NCBI RefSeq assembly: GCF_017591425.1
Contig: NW_024464918.1
Span: 4,958,001 to 5,022,000, forward strand
Reading direction: 5' to 3'
Source: Ochotona curzoniae
Taxonomy: Eukaryota > Chordata > Mammalia > Lagomorpha > Ochotonidae
Length of the DNA stretch: 64,000 nucleotides
A program made the translations under genes and the position numbers. The notes beneath the pieces were generated by a model, which saw nothing but the letters and a program-made list of their open reading frames with translations, was not told where the DNA came from and did not search any database. Each line of letters starts with the position of its first letter. The stretch's first letter is position 1. Shown in pieces: positions 35,705 through 47,962 of this stretch.

Positions 35705-36275
35705 AAAGATTTATTTATTGGGGCTATGGTTGTGCATGGCCTGCTAAGCCTCCATCTGTGATGCCAACATCCCATATGGGCAGTGGTTCAATTTCCGGCT
35801 GTTCCACTTCTAATCCAGCTCCTTATTAATGTGCCTGAGAGGGCAGCAGAAGATGGCCCAAGTGTTTGGCTCCCTACACCCACCTGAAAGACTCAAAAAG
35901 AAGCTCCGGGATCCTGGCTCCTGTCTTCAGCCTGGCCCAGTCCTGGCCCTTGTGGCCATTTGGGGCAGTGAACCAGTGGATGGGAAATAATCTTTCACTT
36001 TATCTCTATAAATCTTGAGACTTACTTATTTGAAAGAGTTACAGAGAGACATCTCTCATCCCCCGGCTGACTCTCCAGATGGCTGCCAAAGCAGGTCTCC
36101 TCAGTCTCCCACATGGATGGCAGGGGCTCAAGTAGTTGAGCCATTGTCCCCTGCTTTCCCAGGCCACCAGCAGGGAAGTGGCTCGAAAGTGGGCCAGGCA
36201 GCACACAAACCAGCACACTTTGAGATGCTGTCATCGCCTGTTGAGGCCATACCTGCTACACCACAATGCAGCCCC
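35705..36275. repeat. Sense C-type SINE nested in the tail of an antisense SINE
   Basis: The tail of an antisense copy ('aagatttatttattg', 35707-35721) is interrupted at about 35720 by a sense SINE ('ggggctatggttgtgcatgg' to 'tatctctataaatcttgag', to about 36017). The antisense body then resumes ('acttatttgaaagagttaca') and ends 'ctacaccacaatgcagcccc' at about 36275. Confidence 0.85.
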
Positions 36276-36769
36276 CTGGGGATGCATGTGTCCTGCTCAC
36301 TTCTTAGCATTTTATTATTTCTTAATTAGAAGGCTTTTGAGTCAACTCCACCCTGAGTTTCACCTCCCAGTAAAGGACTATCTAGTGAGAAAGAAAAGGC
36401 AGCCTGGTGAGAAATTTTTTGGACTTGGTAAGCTCATCACCTACCTCTTTCCGAGCAAGACATGCAGAGAAGCAGAGGCAGTGTATGCATGTACAGTGGT
36501 GTGTGCCTCTCTTGTACGCCTCCACAAGACCTGCCTTCATGACAGGAACTGTGCACTCACTGGCAAGCCTCTCCCTTCTCGTCCACACTGATCCATCTTT
36601 CAGATCTCAGCATCATTTCTGCAAGAGAGCCCATTGTGATCCTCAGTCTAGCATGGTTCTGTCACTCTGGGTTCCCGCCAGACCTACTTGTTTATCTCAG
36701 AGGATCTAACTTACTTTGCTGTTACGTCATCGACGATGTGATTATTTAATTTGAGGTTATCTTCCTCAC
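36276..36769. other. Unassigned intergenic sequence
   Basis: No repeat or gene recognised. Confidence 0.45.
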
Positions 36770-36832
36770 TCAGTTGTAAGCTCCATAATGTTGAGCATGT
36801 TCTGTGTGTTCACGGTGTTTCCCTGGAAGCTA
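36770..36832 (+). repeat. L2 fragment
   Basis: 'cagttgtaagctccataatg', cut off by the SINE that follows. Confidence 0.55.
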
Positions 36833-37137
36833 AGAGCAGTGCTGTGGAGCAATGGATTAAACCTTTGCTGAAGAAGCAAGCCAACATCCTGTAGCACAGT
36901 GCCTGCCTGAGCCCTGGATACTCTTGCCAGTCCAGTCCCTTGCTGATGTACCTGGAAAGGCACCAGTGATTCCCCAAATGCTTGGATTCCCGCCAACCAT
37001 GTGGAAGACCTAGATGGTGTTCTTGGCTGCCAGCTTCGGTCTGGCTAATCTCAGGTTGTTGTGGCCATTTGAGGAGTTAAGTTTGAAGGGAAGATATCCT
37101 TTTCCATCTTTCCTTCCCTCCTTGCCTCCTTCTCTCT
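36833..37137 (+). repeat. C-type SINE, old
   Basis: 'agcagtgctgtggagcaatg' to 'cctccttctctct'. Confidence 0.7.
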
Positions 37138-37144
37138 ACTGGAG

Positions 37145-37210
37145 CTTCCATAGGGGTGCCAACCTTCCAGACACAGACTTAACCCATTACATCAACACTG
37201 CTGGCCCCAC
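37145..37210 (-). repeat. C-type SINE, antisense head fragment
   Basis: 'aacccattacatcaacactg' then 'ctggcccc', wedged into the tail of the preceding sense SINE, whose 'aaataaatcc' seems to resume after it. Confidence 0.55.
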
Positions 37211-37409
37211 AAATAAATCCTTTATAAAAAGAAATATATCCACAAGGAAGAGATGCAGCATCCTCCCCAAGCATAAAGCTGGCTCCTGGTGTTACTTTTC
37301 TACAACTGCCACTTGCCACTGATGATCGTTTTTCTCTCGTTTTAGGAGAGGATGCAGTCTAAGAGAAATATAGGTGAATTATATAGATGACTGAAGGCAT
37401 CTAGCAACC

Positions 37410-37990
37410 ACTTGTTCTTTCATTCATTTATCCAACAAAAATGATATTAATGACCAACCATGTGCCACACACTGGGATAGGAGCTATATATTTTATAATG
37501 TACATGGAAGACAAGGAATTTCCAGTCTAGTGAGAGAAATAGTTACATTAAAGCTGTACCCCTTGAAATGACATCCAAATCAGTAACCCAAGTTAGCAAG
37601 GCCAAGAAAGGAGTGGGGAGAAAATTCTAGGGAAAGTGTAGAATGCAGAGACACCAAAGGTAGGAAACAGGCACAAAGAGCAAAGTGAAGAGTCAATGAG
37701 AGACAGGTTTCAGGGAGAAGCAGGCCCTGGTTCTTCAGGCCTGTGTGGTCCTGGTGAGACGTGTGTGCGATGGGGGTCACCACAAGTACAGCGAGATAGA
37801 GCTGGGAGAGTGTATTCTATTCACACTATTGTTGGGCAGAGAGCAAATCATCAAGGGCTCACGGGGAAATGGTGGCATGGCCAGGAAATAATTGCTGCTC
37901 TCCAAGCAGGAGAATGCTCACTTGCTCTGGATCAGGGTGGCAACAGTGGAGATGAACAGGAGGGTGAGTGAGAGAGAAATTGTCCACTGA
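37410..37990 (-). repeat. L2 LINE, antisense
   Basis: 'tttcattcatttatccaaca', 'catgtgccacacactgggat', 'aaggaatttccagtctagtg', 'gtggcaacagtggagatgaa'. Confidence 0.7.
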
Positions 37991-38224
37991 AGGACTGAGG
38001 GACATCTTAAATCTCAACTTGGGTGGTGGTGGACAGGGAGGTGAGAGGTTCCTGCTTTGAATAACAAGGTGGGTTAAGTTCCCAGGAAAGAAGAGAGCAG
38101 ACAGAGGAAGAGCAGGGCTGGTGACAGAAGTTCAAGAGTCCTGTTCTTGATGTGTGCAGATGAAAATGCCTTGAGACAAGCAGCAGTGGCCAGCAGCACA
38201 CTTAGGGTGCATGGAGCCCTGGGG

Positions 38225-38430
38225 TCCGGAAGCTCTTGCTACGTAACAGACCATCCTGCGCTTAGCATCATGAAACTGCAATCACTTGTTAGCTCATGAT
38301 GCTGCAAGCTGGCAGTTTGGCCCAGAGTTAGCTGGGTGGTTTGTCTGCTCTACCAGGTGAAAATGGTCTCGAGCAACCTCTCCCAGAAGTGTGACAGGCT
38401 ATCGGCCTGAGGGTTTCAGGTTTCCTCCAC
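38225..38430. repeat. Ancient interspersed repeat, family not named
   Basis: 'gtaacagaccatcctgcgct', 'ttagctcatgatgctgcaag' and 'ctgggtggtttgtctgctct' match a pattern common in many mammalian genomes. Confidence 0.45.
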
Positions 38431-38984
38431 GTAACTTCCTCTACAAGCTCTCTGAGCCTCATTGAAGAGGTGTCCTCGACATCTAAAGCTCAGAAGAATT
38501 AAACACCAAGGCCTAGGGCGTTCCAAGGCTTCACTCGTATCACTTCCGTTCATTACCTGTTGGCCCAAGCAAGCCCAGATCCAACGACAAGAGGGATGGA
38601 AGGTACTTTTGGTAAAAGGAATGAAAAAACCACACTGCAAAGAGGGACAGGCAGGACAGGAGCCGGTGTATGCTTTGCAGTCCTGCTAAGACTAGCTAAC
38701 TCAGGGGAAGAGCTCACTCGGGGAAGAGCATGCTTCTTTGGTGGGAGCCCGAGGGAAGCTCTAAGCAACACTGTGCTCACTCCCAACTGTCTGCTTCCTA
38801 AGCGAGTTATGAACATAAGCAGGCTGGAATTCCTATTTTTGTTTCAATCATTCCTCTTCTTTCTAAAGTGCCTGGGAGTAAAACGTCCAGGACTAAGAAT
38901 GCAGAGGTAATCCCCCCGGGCTGTGTGACTACGAGGCAGGCAGACGAAGTAGTAATTTTCACAAAACTTTGGGTGTCCTGTGGT
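38431..38984. other. Unassigned intergenic sequence
   Basis: Nothing recognised. Confidence 0.45.
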
Positions 38985-39140
38985 GTGTGTTCTTACTGCC
39001 CCTATTCTACATGTGAGAAAACTGGAGTTAAGAGTAGTGTGACAATGACATGATTTCCAGGTCATACCTGTAAGTGACAAAGTCACGTCCGTGTCAAAAA
39101 CTGGAAGTCTAAGGCTGTGCTGTACCCCTATCCCATGTCC
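38985..39140 (-). repeat. MIR element, antisense
   Basis: 'ctacatgtgagaaaactgga', 'gtcatacctgtaagtgacaa', 'ctaaggctgtgctgtacccc'. Confidence 0.65.
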
Positions 39141-39939
39141 TGAGGACAGTCCAGACCCAAACCATTTGTCAAAACCTAGTCCATCCATAAGGTTGAGTAG
39201 TCCTGTCTGAATTCAGACAATATGATGGACCCTCAAGATCACAGAACAAGTAGGGTTCCACCAGGTGGGAATGCCAGGCTAGACGGATGGGAAAAGAAGA
39301 GAATTCTGGGGGTCCAAGTAGGCGCCCTGAGTTCCTACCGCCCTGCAACAGGATGCGTGCTGGGCAGAGAACACATGGAGCCTCTGCTTCCTTCCTTCAA
39401 GCATCCTTTCACTTCCTTGCTCAAAAAAATATGTCCCAAACATCTTCTGTACTGGCACTGCTCAGGTACTTGGCACAGGACTACAAACAAGCAGATGTGG
39501 CTCCTTTCTTTCAATGAAAAAAAAATCTTTTGAGTTGCCTATGCCCTAGGGACCCATAAACCGTGGCCACCACTCACCAAAGCCCCATTCCAACTTCCTC
39601 TCTGGATCTTCAGAATCATGTTCCAAGCGGCCTGGCTCCAAAGGCCATGCACAGCCATAGCCCCTGGTACCTTTGGATTTATTTACCCTTAGGTGTATAT
39701 GTCTGTGTAGTTTTAAATTTCAAGTTATATTTTTAAATACATCCTCCATCACGAAGTGAAGCACTATAGAGCTCTCACAGGGGCATGGCAGTCACTGGTA
39801 CTCTCCTGCTCTCCACCATGATCGGAACTATTAATAGTTGCATGTCTGTTCATCCTGGTCTTGTTCCTACTACCAAAAAGAATATCACTATCCTAAGCAT
39901 TTGGCCACCTACTTTTCTTGCCTAATCTATATTTGGAGC
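39141..39939. other. Unassigned intergenic sequence
   Basis: The right half (39700 on) may already be eroded L1. Confidence 0.35.
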
Positions 39940-40315
39940 CTTTCCATGCCTCCGTAGTCTGTTCACTAAATCGCCTCAGGTTTTAAACAGCTCCTATAAA
40001 TGGAATGTGCATTGTCTAGCTCTTTGTCTTGCAATTTGCAGACTTGGTGTAGTGAGCATCCTTGTATCTCTGTGCACTTAGATGAGCACTTGGGCCATTT
40101 CCAGGTCTTTTCTATCAGTGGCGTGCTGTAACACACATTCTGGGCCCACACCCCTGAGCAAGTGTGTGCATGTTTCTGTAGGACAGAGTTCTCGAAGGAA
40201 AAGCCGAGTTAAAGGGGAGGTAGGTCTTTAGGCTTGCAACTTACTGCCAAATTGTGCTTTGAGAAGGTCGTGCCAATTTTCACTCCTACTGGCAGAGTGT
40301 GAACCACTCGGTTGT
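39940..40315 (-). repeat. Old L1 fragment, antisense
   Basis: The complement of an L1 ORF2 end: 'gagcacttgggccatttcca', 'caacttactgccaaattgtg', 'cactcctactggcagagtgt'. Same L1 region as at 56.0 kb. Confidence 0.55.
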
Positions 40316-40621
40316 GTTTTTATGTTGTCCTTGGCTTTAATTGAAGGACATGCTAAGACACAGCCACGTAGAAGCTGCTCCTACACTTGCCATGGGATTT
40401 CTGCCCAGTGTGGTGTGGTTGACATCACTCTGCACCTGTCATGAAGTCCCATTTGAGGTTGCATATGAACGATGACATGATCTGAGGAAACTTTCTGAAA
40501 AGCTCTAAGAGACAGGTCGGAGGTGGGCCGATAGTGAGGAAGGCCCAGATGTGAAGTGTCCTATGCCTTACCAAAGGAACACATCGCCTTCTCACACAGG
40601 GTGTCCTACATCCTTTCTACA

Positions 40622-40648
40622 ACACACACACACACACACACACACACA
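40622..40648 (+). repeat. (AC)n microsatellite
   Basis: About 27 bp of AC dinucleotides, continuing into 'atac'. Confidence 0.95.
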
Positions 40649-40649
40649 T

Positions 40650-41165
40650 ACTTTCCTACTTTCTTGTGCTCTGGGGTCACTCAGTTATCAGGCTTGTCGA
40701 AGAAACCACTTGCCATCAGTGCTACCTTGACCCTGCCAAGTGGACGCATGAGCAGTGAGTTCACAGTGTAGTGTGGTTTTTCAGCTCCTGGAAAGACATG
40801 ATACATCTGCTGCTTAACTCTCAGCTGTACTGTGAATCGTTGTGTTTTAAAAATCCCCAACCACTCAGTCTATTCAGTCCGCCCCTATTTACATGCTACA
40901 AGATGACCATGAGTAGAAGGGTGTTCCATGCACGTCAAGAGAAACGGCCATAAAAAGCAGTTAAGTACAAGACCAAACCAGGCCTCTGACCACAGGGATG
41001 GCTCAGTTACTACAAAACAAGAGAATATGCCACAATGAGCAATAGTTAGCACTTAGTCAGGGCTTGCCATCAGTGTTGCCGTTCACAACACTATACACGC
41101 CTACACTGTGACTCAGTTCTCTTATCAGTCCTCTGGGAGTGAATCATTATTTTCTTCTTCTTTTT
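40650..41165. other. Unassigned intergenic sequence
   Basis: A weak antisense MIR may lie at 41030-41130 ('ttagcacttagtcagggctt'). Confidence 0.35.
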
Positions 41166-41467
41166 TTAATGATTTATTTATTTTTATTGGAAAGGTAGAT
41201 TTACAGAGACAAAGAAATACAAAGAGAAAGAAAGTGGCCACAACTACTGGAGATAAACCAATTCAAAGCCAGGAACCAAGAGCTTCTTCTGGGTCTCCCC
41301 CATGTGTGCAGGGTCCCAAGACTTGTGTCCATCCTCTCCTGCTTCCCCAGGCAACAAGAAAGGAGTTGGATGGGAAGTGGAGCAGCCAGGACACGAACCG
41401 GTACCCATATGGGATTCTGGTGCATGCAAGGCAAGGATTTAACCACTAGGCTACAACGCTGGGCCCA
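41166..41467 (-). repeat. C-type SINE, antisense, fairly young
   Basis: 'gatttatttatttttattgg' tail; ends 'taggctacaacgctgggccc'. Slightly shortened. Confidence 0.92.
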
Positions 41468-42249
41468 AGTCATTGCTTTCTAACTTACCTAAGTGGCAAG
41501 GTAGTCTCATCTCTGTGCATTTCGTTGAACTCTCCCGATTCCCTAACATATCTCTCATGTTACAAAGCATGTCAGATATATTATCATATTTGAGGCTCAC
41601 ACAAAGCAATGTCAGGAGCCTGAGAGGACAGGCATTAATGCGTATGTTTGCCACTTGGGGAAGCTTCAGGGATGTTTTACCTCAAGCCCCTACAGGAGTG
41701 GCCCAGCTGCGGTGCTCACAGGACACTCCTGCCAAGTGTCCCCATCGGGTTCTGGTCCTCAGGTCTCTAGATGCCCTTCAAGCACGGGGTCTTCATGGGA
41801 CTTCACAGAACTGGGTGCTGTGCCATCTCAGGTGCCTCCCAGCCTGGTGATGGAGCTACAGACAAGCTCACACCCTTTCTGAGGCTTGGCACTCTTTGGT
41901 CTTTTGGTCTTTTCAGAAATGCAGATATCTTGGTTGACTTGGAAGCCTGCATCTCATGCTACCCTGAACACGAGCTGCTCCTGTTGGCTTGTGTCTGTTG
42001 TTCATCCTTGCCACCACATTTAATGAACTCGTTGTTTTTGAGCTCAAGGCCTCAAGCCTCTCTGGATTCATTTACTTTATGTGGCTGCAGGACAGTCAAG
42101 TATATGAGGAAGCACAGTGCTGCATCTGCTGGAGACGGATCTTCCCGATCTACTGAACCTGTTGCCTAAGGGATGTGTGTTCAGGGAGAGAGCTGTAGGA
42201 GAACTGAAGAGATTCAATGTCAGCTTGAAGCTCAGCTGTTGATGTCAGA
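41468..42249. other. Unassigned intergenic sequence
   Basis: Plus-strand frames at 41473-41850 and 41771-42169 overlap each other and have no recognised homologue. Confidence 0.4.
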
Positions 42250-42350
42250 GAACTATCATCCCCATTTTACAGGTGAGGAAAGTGAGGCATAGAAAGGGGC
42301 AGCAATTGGACCACAGTCACACATATTGGCTAGAGGAGCAGGGATTTCCA
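42250..42350 (-). repeat. MIR element, antisense
   Basis: 'cattttacaggtgaggaaag' and 'attggaccacagtcacacat'. Confidence 0.75.
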
Positions 42351-44199
42351 TCAGCAAAGACAAGAGAGATCTGAGAAAAGTCAAGTGGTGCAGAGGGGGC
42401 ACAGGGGCCCGAGGGATCATTCTGTAAAACTGCCTTTTGAGGGTTCTTTGTACCGACCCATTTGCTTTTCACACATTGCTTTGTGAGAAACACTTGTTCC
42501 TTACCACACATGGATAGCCCGAGAATGCCAACAGGAAGCCAGGGTTGCTTCCCGGTAAGACAGGTGCTCCCTTTGGGGACATTAACAGGTAACTTCTAGA
42601 CACTGCAAAGAAAGACCCCGGAGCTGTGGCTGCCTTACGGCCAGGAGCTACAGCTCACAGGGGCCTCCTGTGCAGGAGCCCACCCCATCGTCCCCGGGCA
42701 GAGGGCCAGGAGCTTCCATCTTGTGAGTGCAGTGAACTGCTGTACTCTATACTGGCATCAAGCAAGGGGACAAGGGGCAGGTCGCTCCAGCTCAGGCAGA
42801 GCCTGCATCCCTCCCTGAAAAGCACAGGGATGACCTGAGCTGCTCCGCCTGGCCTCCTCTGTTATGTGTCACGTGAGATGGGGGTCTCTTGTATCCCTCC
42901 AGCTAAGGAAGCTGCCTTTCCTCTTTCACACTCAAATATTACAGTAGCGACAGAATCTGCATTTATTGTGAATGTATTTCATCATCTGTGTCCTTGATCA
43001 CAGTCCTCTACTGTTCACTGTATCTGAATGCAGTGACAGACCCTGTGAACCCGGGACCTGAACTGTTCCCTTCTCTCTGCCAGCTGCCTTGGCTTCCAGG
43101 ACAGTCACTGACTCCTGGGGTCGCAGCGACCTTTAGTTGCTCCTCTGGAGGGTGTTGGTGTCTGAGCTGAAGGAGATGGAGCGTGAAGAAGCTGAAAGAT
43201 CTAACGCAGAAGGAAGGCCGGAAGTTTACAGGAAAAGATGGCTAATCCTTGCCAATGGGGTGGAAAAGTCAGACATCTGGTTGCTGGTTGTGTTTCCTGC
43301 TGAAATTCAGGGCAAAAGGTCTCTGGAAGTTTGGGTCTGGGAGGGAACAGAATCAAGGGAGGAGGTGGAGGGTGGATGGGAGACAGGATCCTGCAGCCGG
43401 GGGAGGGGAAGCATGGGCAGACAAGCTTCTTATAAGTTTTCAGCTCAAGGCCCCTTCCAAGAGCAGGCAGGCGACTTGGCAAAATATTCAAAGCAGCCGG
43501 GTTTCCGGGGAGTGAGCAGCATCTGAGAAGCCTGCCCAGGTTTGCTTGGCTCAATCCTGTGTTTTCGGGAGGAGCCCCAAGGCTTCCACCCAGAGTCCAG
43601 CCGATAACAGAAGCGGGGAGTTGACCTGGAACTCTTCATTAATGGTGCAAATTATCCACAAGGAAAGAAACCAGATGCCCGGATGCTTTGCTGCCCTTTG
43701 TTGCCATGATCCCTTCCATCTCAACAGCACTTTGTGCTTTGTACTTGCTCAGAAGACAACATCCTCCTCCTGCTCCCTGTCATCCCATCCTGGTGACGGA
43801 TGAGATGGGCAGCCCTGGGATATTAATTCTGCTTCCACAGAAAGAGAAGAACATCAGCCCAAGTCTCAATTAAAGCCTCCTGGCCCAGACTTGTGCCTCT
43901 CAACATCTAGAGTCAGGTGGAACTGCAATGTAGAGATGACTGAACTCAGTGTGTAGAGACCTGCCTCCTGCTGTCTCAGGGTCTCCCTCTGGTCACACAA
44001 CATTAAGCCAATTCTTTGACACCAAGGAATCTCAAATTAGAGAGTGACTGTGGGATATTTATGTCACAACCAACCAATCCTGACTCTGTGATGAGAATGA
44101 ATGACAAAACAAATGGGAAAAATATTCTCTCTCTTCATAAGCAGCAGGAAGAAAACAAATGTGGCCAAGGAAAAATAACAGGGAGAATTGTTCATGACT
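42351..44199. other. Unassigned, SINE-free intergenic block
   Basis: 1.8 kb with moderate GC. Open frames at 43137-43526 (plus) and 43554-43201 (minus) are mutually antisense and neither is recognisable. It could contain a regulatory element. Confidence 0.4.
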
Positions 44200-44285
44200 G
44201 GGGAGGAGGCAAGGAAACCAGGATGGAGAGCATACCAGGCACAAAGAGGGTGAACCCAAAGGCCCCGAGACAGGCAAGAGCGCCA
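44200..44285 (-). repeat. L2 fragment, antisense
   Basis: 'gagagcataccaggcacaaa' and 'caaaggccccgagacaggca'. Confidence 0.5.
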
Positions 44286-44286
44286 G

Positions 44287-44411
44287 GGCCTTCAAAAAGT
44301 TCATTAAAAATATGTATTTTGAAAATGCTTTGCATGGATTTCAAAATTTTTGCATCAAAATAAACTTAACTTGAAATCCCACTTTCCAGAGACTTTTTGG
44401 AGCCCACTCAC
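44287..44411 (+). mobile_element. Short element with terminal inverted repeats, copy A
   Basis: About 125 bp. The left end 'ccttcaaaaagttcatt' pairs imperfectly with the complement of the right end 'actttttggagcccac'; the middle is 'gcatggatttcaaaattttt' and 'catcaaaataaacttaactt'. No coding capacity. The palindromic layout suggests a mariner-like non-autonomous DNA transposon; a lagomorph L1 3' UTR segment is the alternative. Confidence 0.55.
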
Positions 44412-44992
44412 ATGCTGGGTCCCTGGAAGCATCTAAGCCCCTGGCAGCTGTTAAACCCACTGTGCATGCAGCAGCATGCTGTGGAAGCTGGCTTCACAGG
44501 AACTTCAGCTTTCTCATCAGTCAAGCATGCAGAGCGATTCCAACCACATTGGGTGTTGGAGAGAATCGTCAAGTTCCAGCTCAGAAAGGTGAAAATTCCA
44601 AAGCACGATACCCAAATGGGCTTTACCCCAACACCAGGCTTGCTTCTTCATGCAATGAGCCTTTCTGACTGGTCATCAGTTTATGTTTGTCTCACCATTC
44701 AAGTATCAGGTGATGAGTCCATCAACACTGGAGAGGCTGCGTGGCCCCAGGCATACTTCAGTTTCTAGTTTGTTATTTAGAAGCAATTCCAGTACTAAGG
44801 TGGAGTCTGACTTAAGTGACACACAAGGCAGCCAGTTTTGGGTAGAGGAAAAAGTTCTATCTTTCCTCCTGCTACTTCCTGCCTCTACCTTTGGAAGGTA
44901 TTTGGAAAACTTGGAGGACAGGTGGCAAAAAGCACAGGTACTGAGTTTTCTAAGAATCAAGTTATATTTTATGGGTTATAAAACCCTCCATG

Positions 44993-45316
44993 TGTGCCCG
45001 GCACGGTGGCAAGTGGTTAAGGTCCTCGCCTTGCACGCCCGGGATCTCATATGGGCGCCGGTTCTAGTCCCGGCAGCCTTGCTTCCCTTCCAGCTCCCTG
45101 CCTGTGGCCCGGGAAAGCAGTCGAGGACGGCCCAAAGCTTTGGGACCCTGCACCCGCGTGGGAGACCCGGAAGAGGCTCCTGGCTTAGGACCGGCATAGC
45201 ATTGACCGTTGCACTCACTTGCGGGAGTGAATCATGGGACGGAAGATCTTCCTCTGTGTCTCTCCTCTCTGTATATCCGCCTTTCCAATAAAAATGAAAC
45301 AAATCTTAAAAAAAAA
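44993..45316 (+). repeat. Young C-type SINE with target duplication
   Basis: 'tgcccggcacggtggcaagt' to 'gaaacaaatcttaaaa'. Flanked by aaaaccctccatg (44980-44992 and 45317-45329, exact). Pika-type tail. Confidence 0.96.
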
Positions 45317-45528
45317 AAAACCCTCCATGAAATCCATAGGAAGGCCTAGCAGTTCTGGGAGACAAGCTATCCTCCTTTTTTGATGAACTTCATGGCACTT
45401 ACCGGAAAGCACTCTCAGATCCCAGAGCATGAATGTATTTTGTGTCTTTCCTCATTGCCCACTTCTTGAATGGATCCTGGAGGACTGCCTGTCTTGTTCA
45501 CTGCTGTAGGCAGAGCTCTCAGAGACAT

Positions 45529-45730
45529 GAGGGTGCTTCCAAAAGAGAGTAGAAAATGCAGTTAAATCATTAGTTTGCTTTGGTGGAAGAAAAATGGAGA
45601 TGTTGGTATAGTTTTTTCTAGTACACATTTGTAACGATCCCTGCATGCATGGATTGAATGTTTTTGGTACCAAAAGTGAACTTTTCTTTTAATTCCACTT
45701 TCTGCAAGCTTTTTGGAGTATTTTCACTTA
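45529..45730 (+). mobile_element. Short element with terminal inverted repeats, copy B
   Basis: About 200 bp. Left end 'gagggtgcttccaaaagaga'; right end 'caagctttttggagtatttt', roughly its complement. Shares 'tgcatggatt', 'accaaaagtgaacttttctt' and 'ttaattccac' features with the element at 44.3 kb. Confidence 0.55.
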
Positions 45731-45769
45731 TCTGGTCTATAATAGGTAATCAGAAACAATGAATTTAGC

Positions 45770-45920
45770 AAAGAGATCATGTTTTATAGATAGAGCTAAT
45801 GGGCCTTAGCAAGCAGGGACTTTTCCAGGTTCATACAGGTGCTAAGTGGTAAGGCCAGAAATATATATCCAATTGTCAGCAGATTTCTTCTCTAACACCC
45901 TTTCTGAGCTACCTACCCTC
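45770..45920 (-). repeat. Possible MIR, antisense
   Basis: 'ttttccaggttcatacaggt' and 'gctaagtggtaaggccagaa'; eroded. Confidence 0.4.
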
Positions 45921-46539
45921 TTCTTTAGATGGTGGTATAACATAAGCTCAGAGGAAATGAAATATCATAGAACAGAATTACCCAAAAAGCCTATCCTAAG
46001 GAAGCATGCAAACAGAGGAGATGAGAAACTAAAACCATATAAGAAGGGGAGTCTGGGGAAAGCTACCGGCTGACCTCCTGGGAAGAGCACAGGGACTGCA
46101 GAGAAGGCCTGGAACTCCTGGCACTGGCTGGAAGGCACCAGCCTAGAGCAGGCTTGCCCACCCACACTGCCGTGGCTCCAAATGACCCCATCCTGCAGCA
46201 CATCGCTTGATGGGGATCCCGGAAAGATTGTGTCAGGACATACCACAGCTACTCAGAGGGGTCACCTGCTGCAGGGTAGAAGGCTGCACCGGCTGCCCAG
46301 CTCAACTGTGCAGACTGGCTGGTGAAGGATACAAACTCAAAGAAAAAGGAAAAGAAAAAACCCTGATAGAAAGTAAAGCACTCACTATATTCACTATGTT
46401 CTATTAAATGAGCCTGGGAAAAATATGTGCTTCAGCTTAAAATGTTTCTGTTAAAATAATTAAGATAAACATGACAGAGTATAAAAGACCATTTTTCACA
46501 GGCAGGCTCAGTTGCCACTGTGAAATACTAACGTTTAAC
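45921..46539. other. Unassigned intergenic sequence
   Basis: Nothing recognised. Confidence 0.45.
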
Positions 46540-46790
46540 ATTTACTGAAGCTTCTGACTTACAAGTGTTGACCATCAGCACTTTTCTTACCTATCTCCCA
46601 GATCTCTCATGACAACCTTGTGGAATAGGCCCTTTTAACTACCCCAGTTTGGGGGGAGTGTTGGGTTCATTAAGGCCAAGAAACCTGCTCACAGGGACGT
46701 GGGCAGTTAGAGAGCCCAGGTTCCAGGGCAGACCTTTCTAATCCCAGAGCTTGTGCTCTTAGACGGTCACCTGGCTGGCTGCACCGTGCT
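46540..46790 (-). repeat. MIR element, antisense
   Basis: 'tctcatgacaaccttgtgga', 'ggcagttagagagcccaggt', 'cagagcttgtgctcttagac'. Confidence 0.65.
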
Positions 46791-47644
46791 CTGTGCAAAT
46801 CTTAGTTATGGCTGATGACAGGTACGCAAAGTTTGGTGCCTTCCCCCGCTTTTCCCTGGCCTCTGCCACTCAAAGATCATCTTTAGAAAACGTTCTCTCC
46901 TAGCTGCCTACTTGTCTCTTTCCCCCTCAACCTGGAAGCTCTTCTTACCAGCTGAATCCACTCCTACATTTGTCTTCTGTGAACAAAGAAAGAAAACTCT
47001 GACCCCACTTGTCTGAATTCTACTGTGTTCTTTCCTGTGAGCCTGGGAGGGAGCAAGCTACACTACAGGAACACACCAGTATCTTCCTCTTTTTCTTCCT
47101 TTTTTATGTGTTTATTTTTTATTCCTGTGCTCGTCCTTGTTAAAATCTCTTCATTGTTTCATGCTTTACAGGTTCTACAACCATGTGTTTAGAGTCTTCC
47201 TTCAAATGGCCTACATTTGGAATTTGTTTCCATCATTTATCTTCCAAGTAGATCATTTCCTTTCTCATAATCTTTATTGCTTTGCCCATTTCCTCTGCAT
47301 TTGGTGAGGACTGCTAACATTTATCTTCCATGTCAATGATTTAATTTTCTGGACATTAATCTAATTTTCACTGCCTCCAACTCGACGATTTTAATCTTAC
47401 CATTAATATGAGTCTCAATTTCCTGGCCCTCCTTCAATCCCTCCTTGACTCATCTTGTTTTCTTCTCATGGTTTTCTACTCCTATTTCATAGAAATCCTG
47501 CTTATGAAAAGTACCAGTTTTCTAAAAATGTTTTCTGGATTTTGACATCAATAATGTTTACTGTCATGTTCTTCTGAGTTGTCAAAATGTCATTTGTGTT
47601 CCTAGACACTTCACTTGGGTTGTAATTGTTCCTTTAAAATTTTT
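46791..47644. other. Unassigned T-rich intergenic sequence
   Basis: 47.1-47.6 kb is strongly T-rich and may be a very old retroelement; no landmark is secure. Confidence 0.35.
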
Positions 47645-47962
47645 AAATTTTGCTTATTTGTTTTAAAGGTACAGTGATAAGAGGGAGAGGCAGAGAATCT
47701 TCCATCTACCAATTTCATTTTCAATGGCCACAACAGCCAGGTCTGGGTTAGGGTGAAGCCAGGAGTCTAGAACTCCATCCAGCTCTCCCACATGGGTAGA
47801 AGGATTCCAAGCATTGAGGCCATCCTCTGATGCTTTCCCAAGCGCAGTAGCAGGGAACTGGATCAGAAGCAGAGTAGCTGGGATCTGTACTTGGCGCTCT
47901 GAGACAGAATGCTGGTGTTGCAGGCAGAGGCTTAACCTGTCCCATCAAAATACTCATCCCAG
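47645..47962 (-). repeat. C-type SINE, old, antisense
   Basis: 'cttatttgttttaaaggtac' tail; body 'tccagctctcccacatgggt'; ends near 'aatactcatccc'. Confidence 0.8.
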
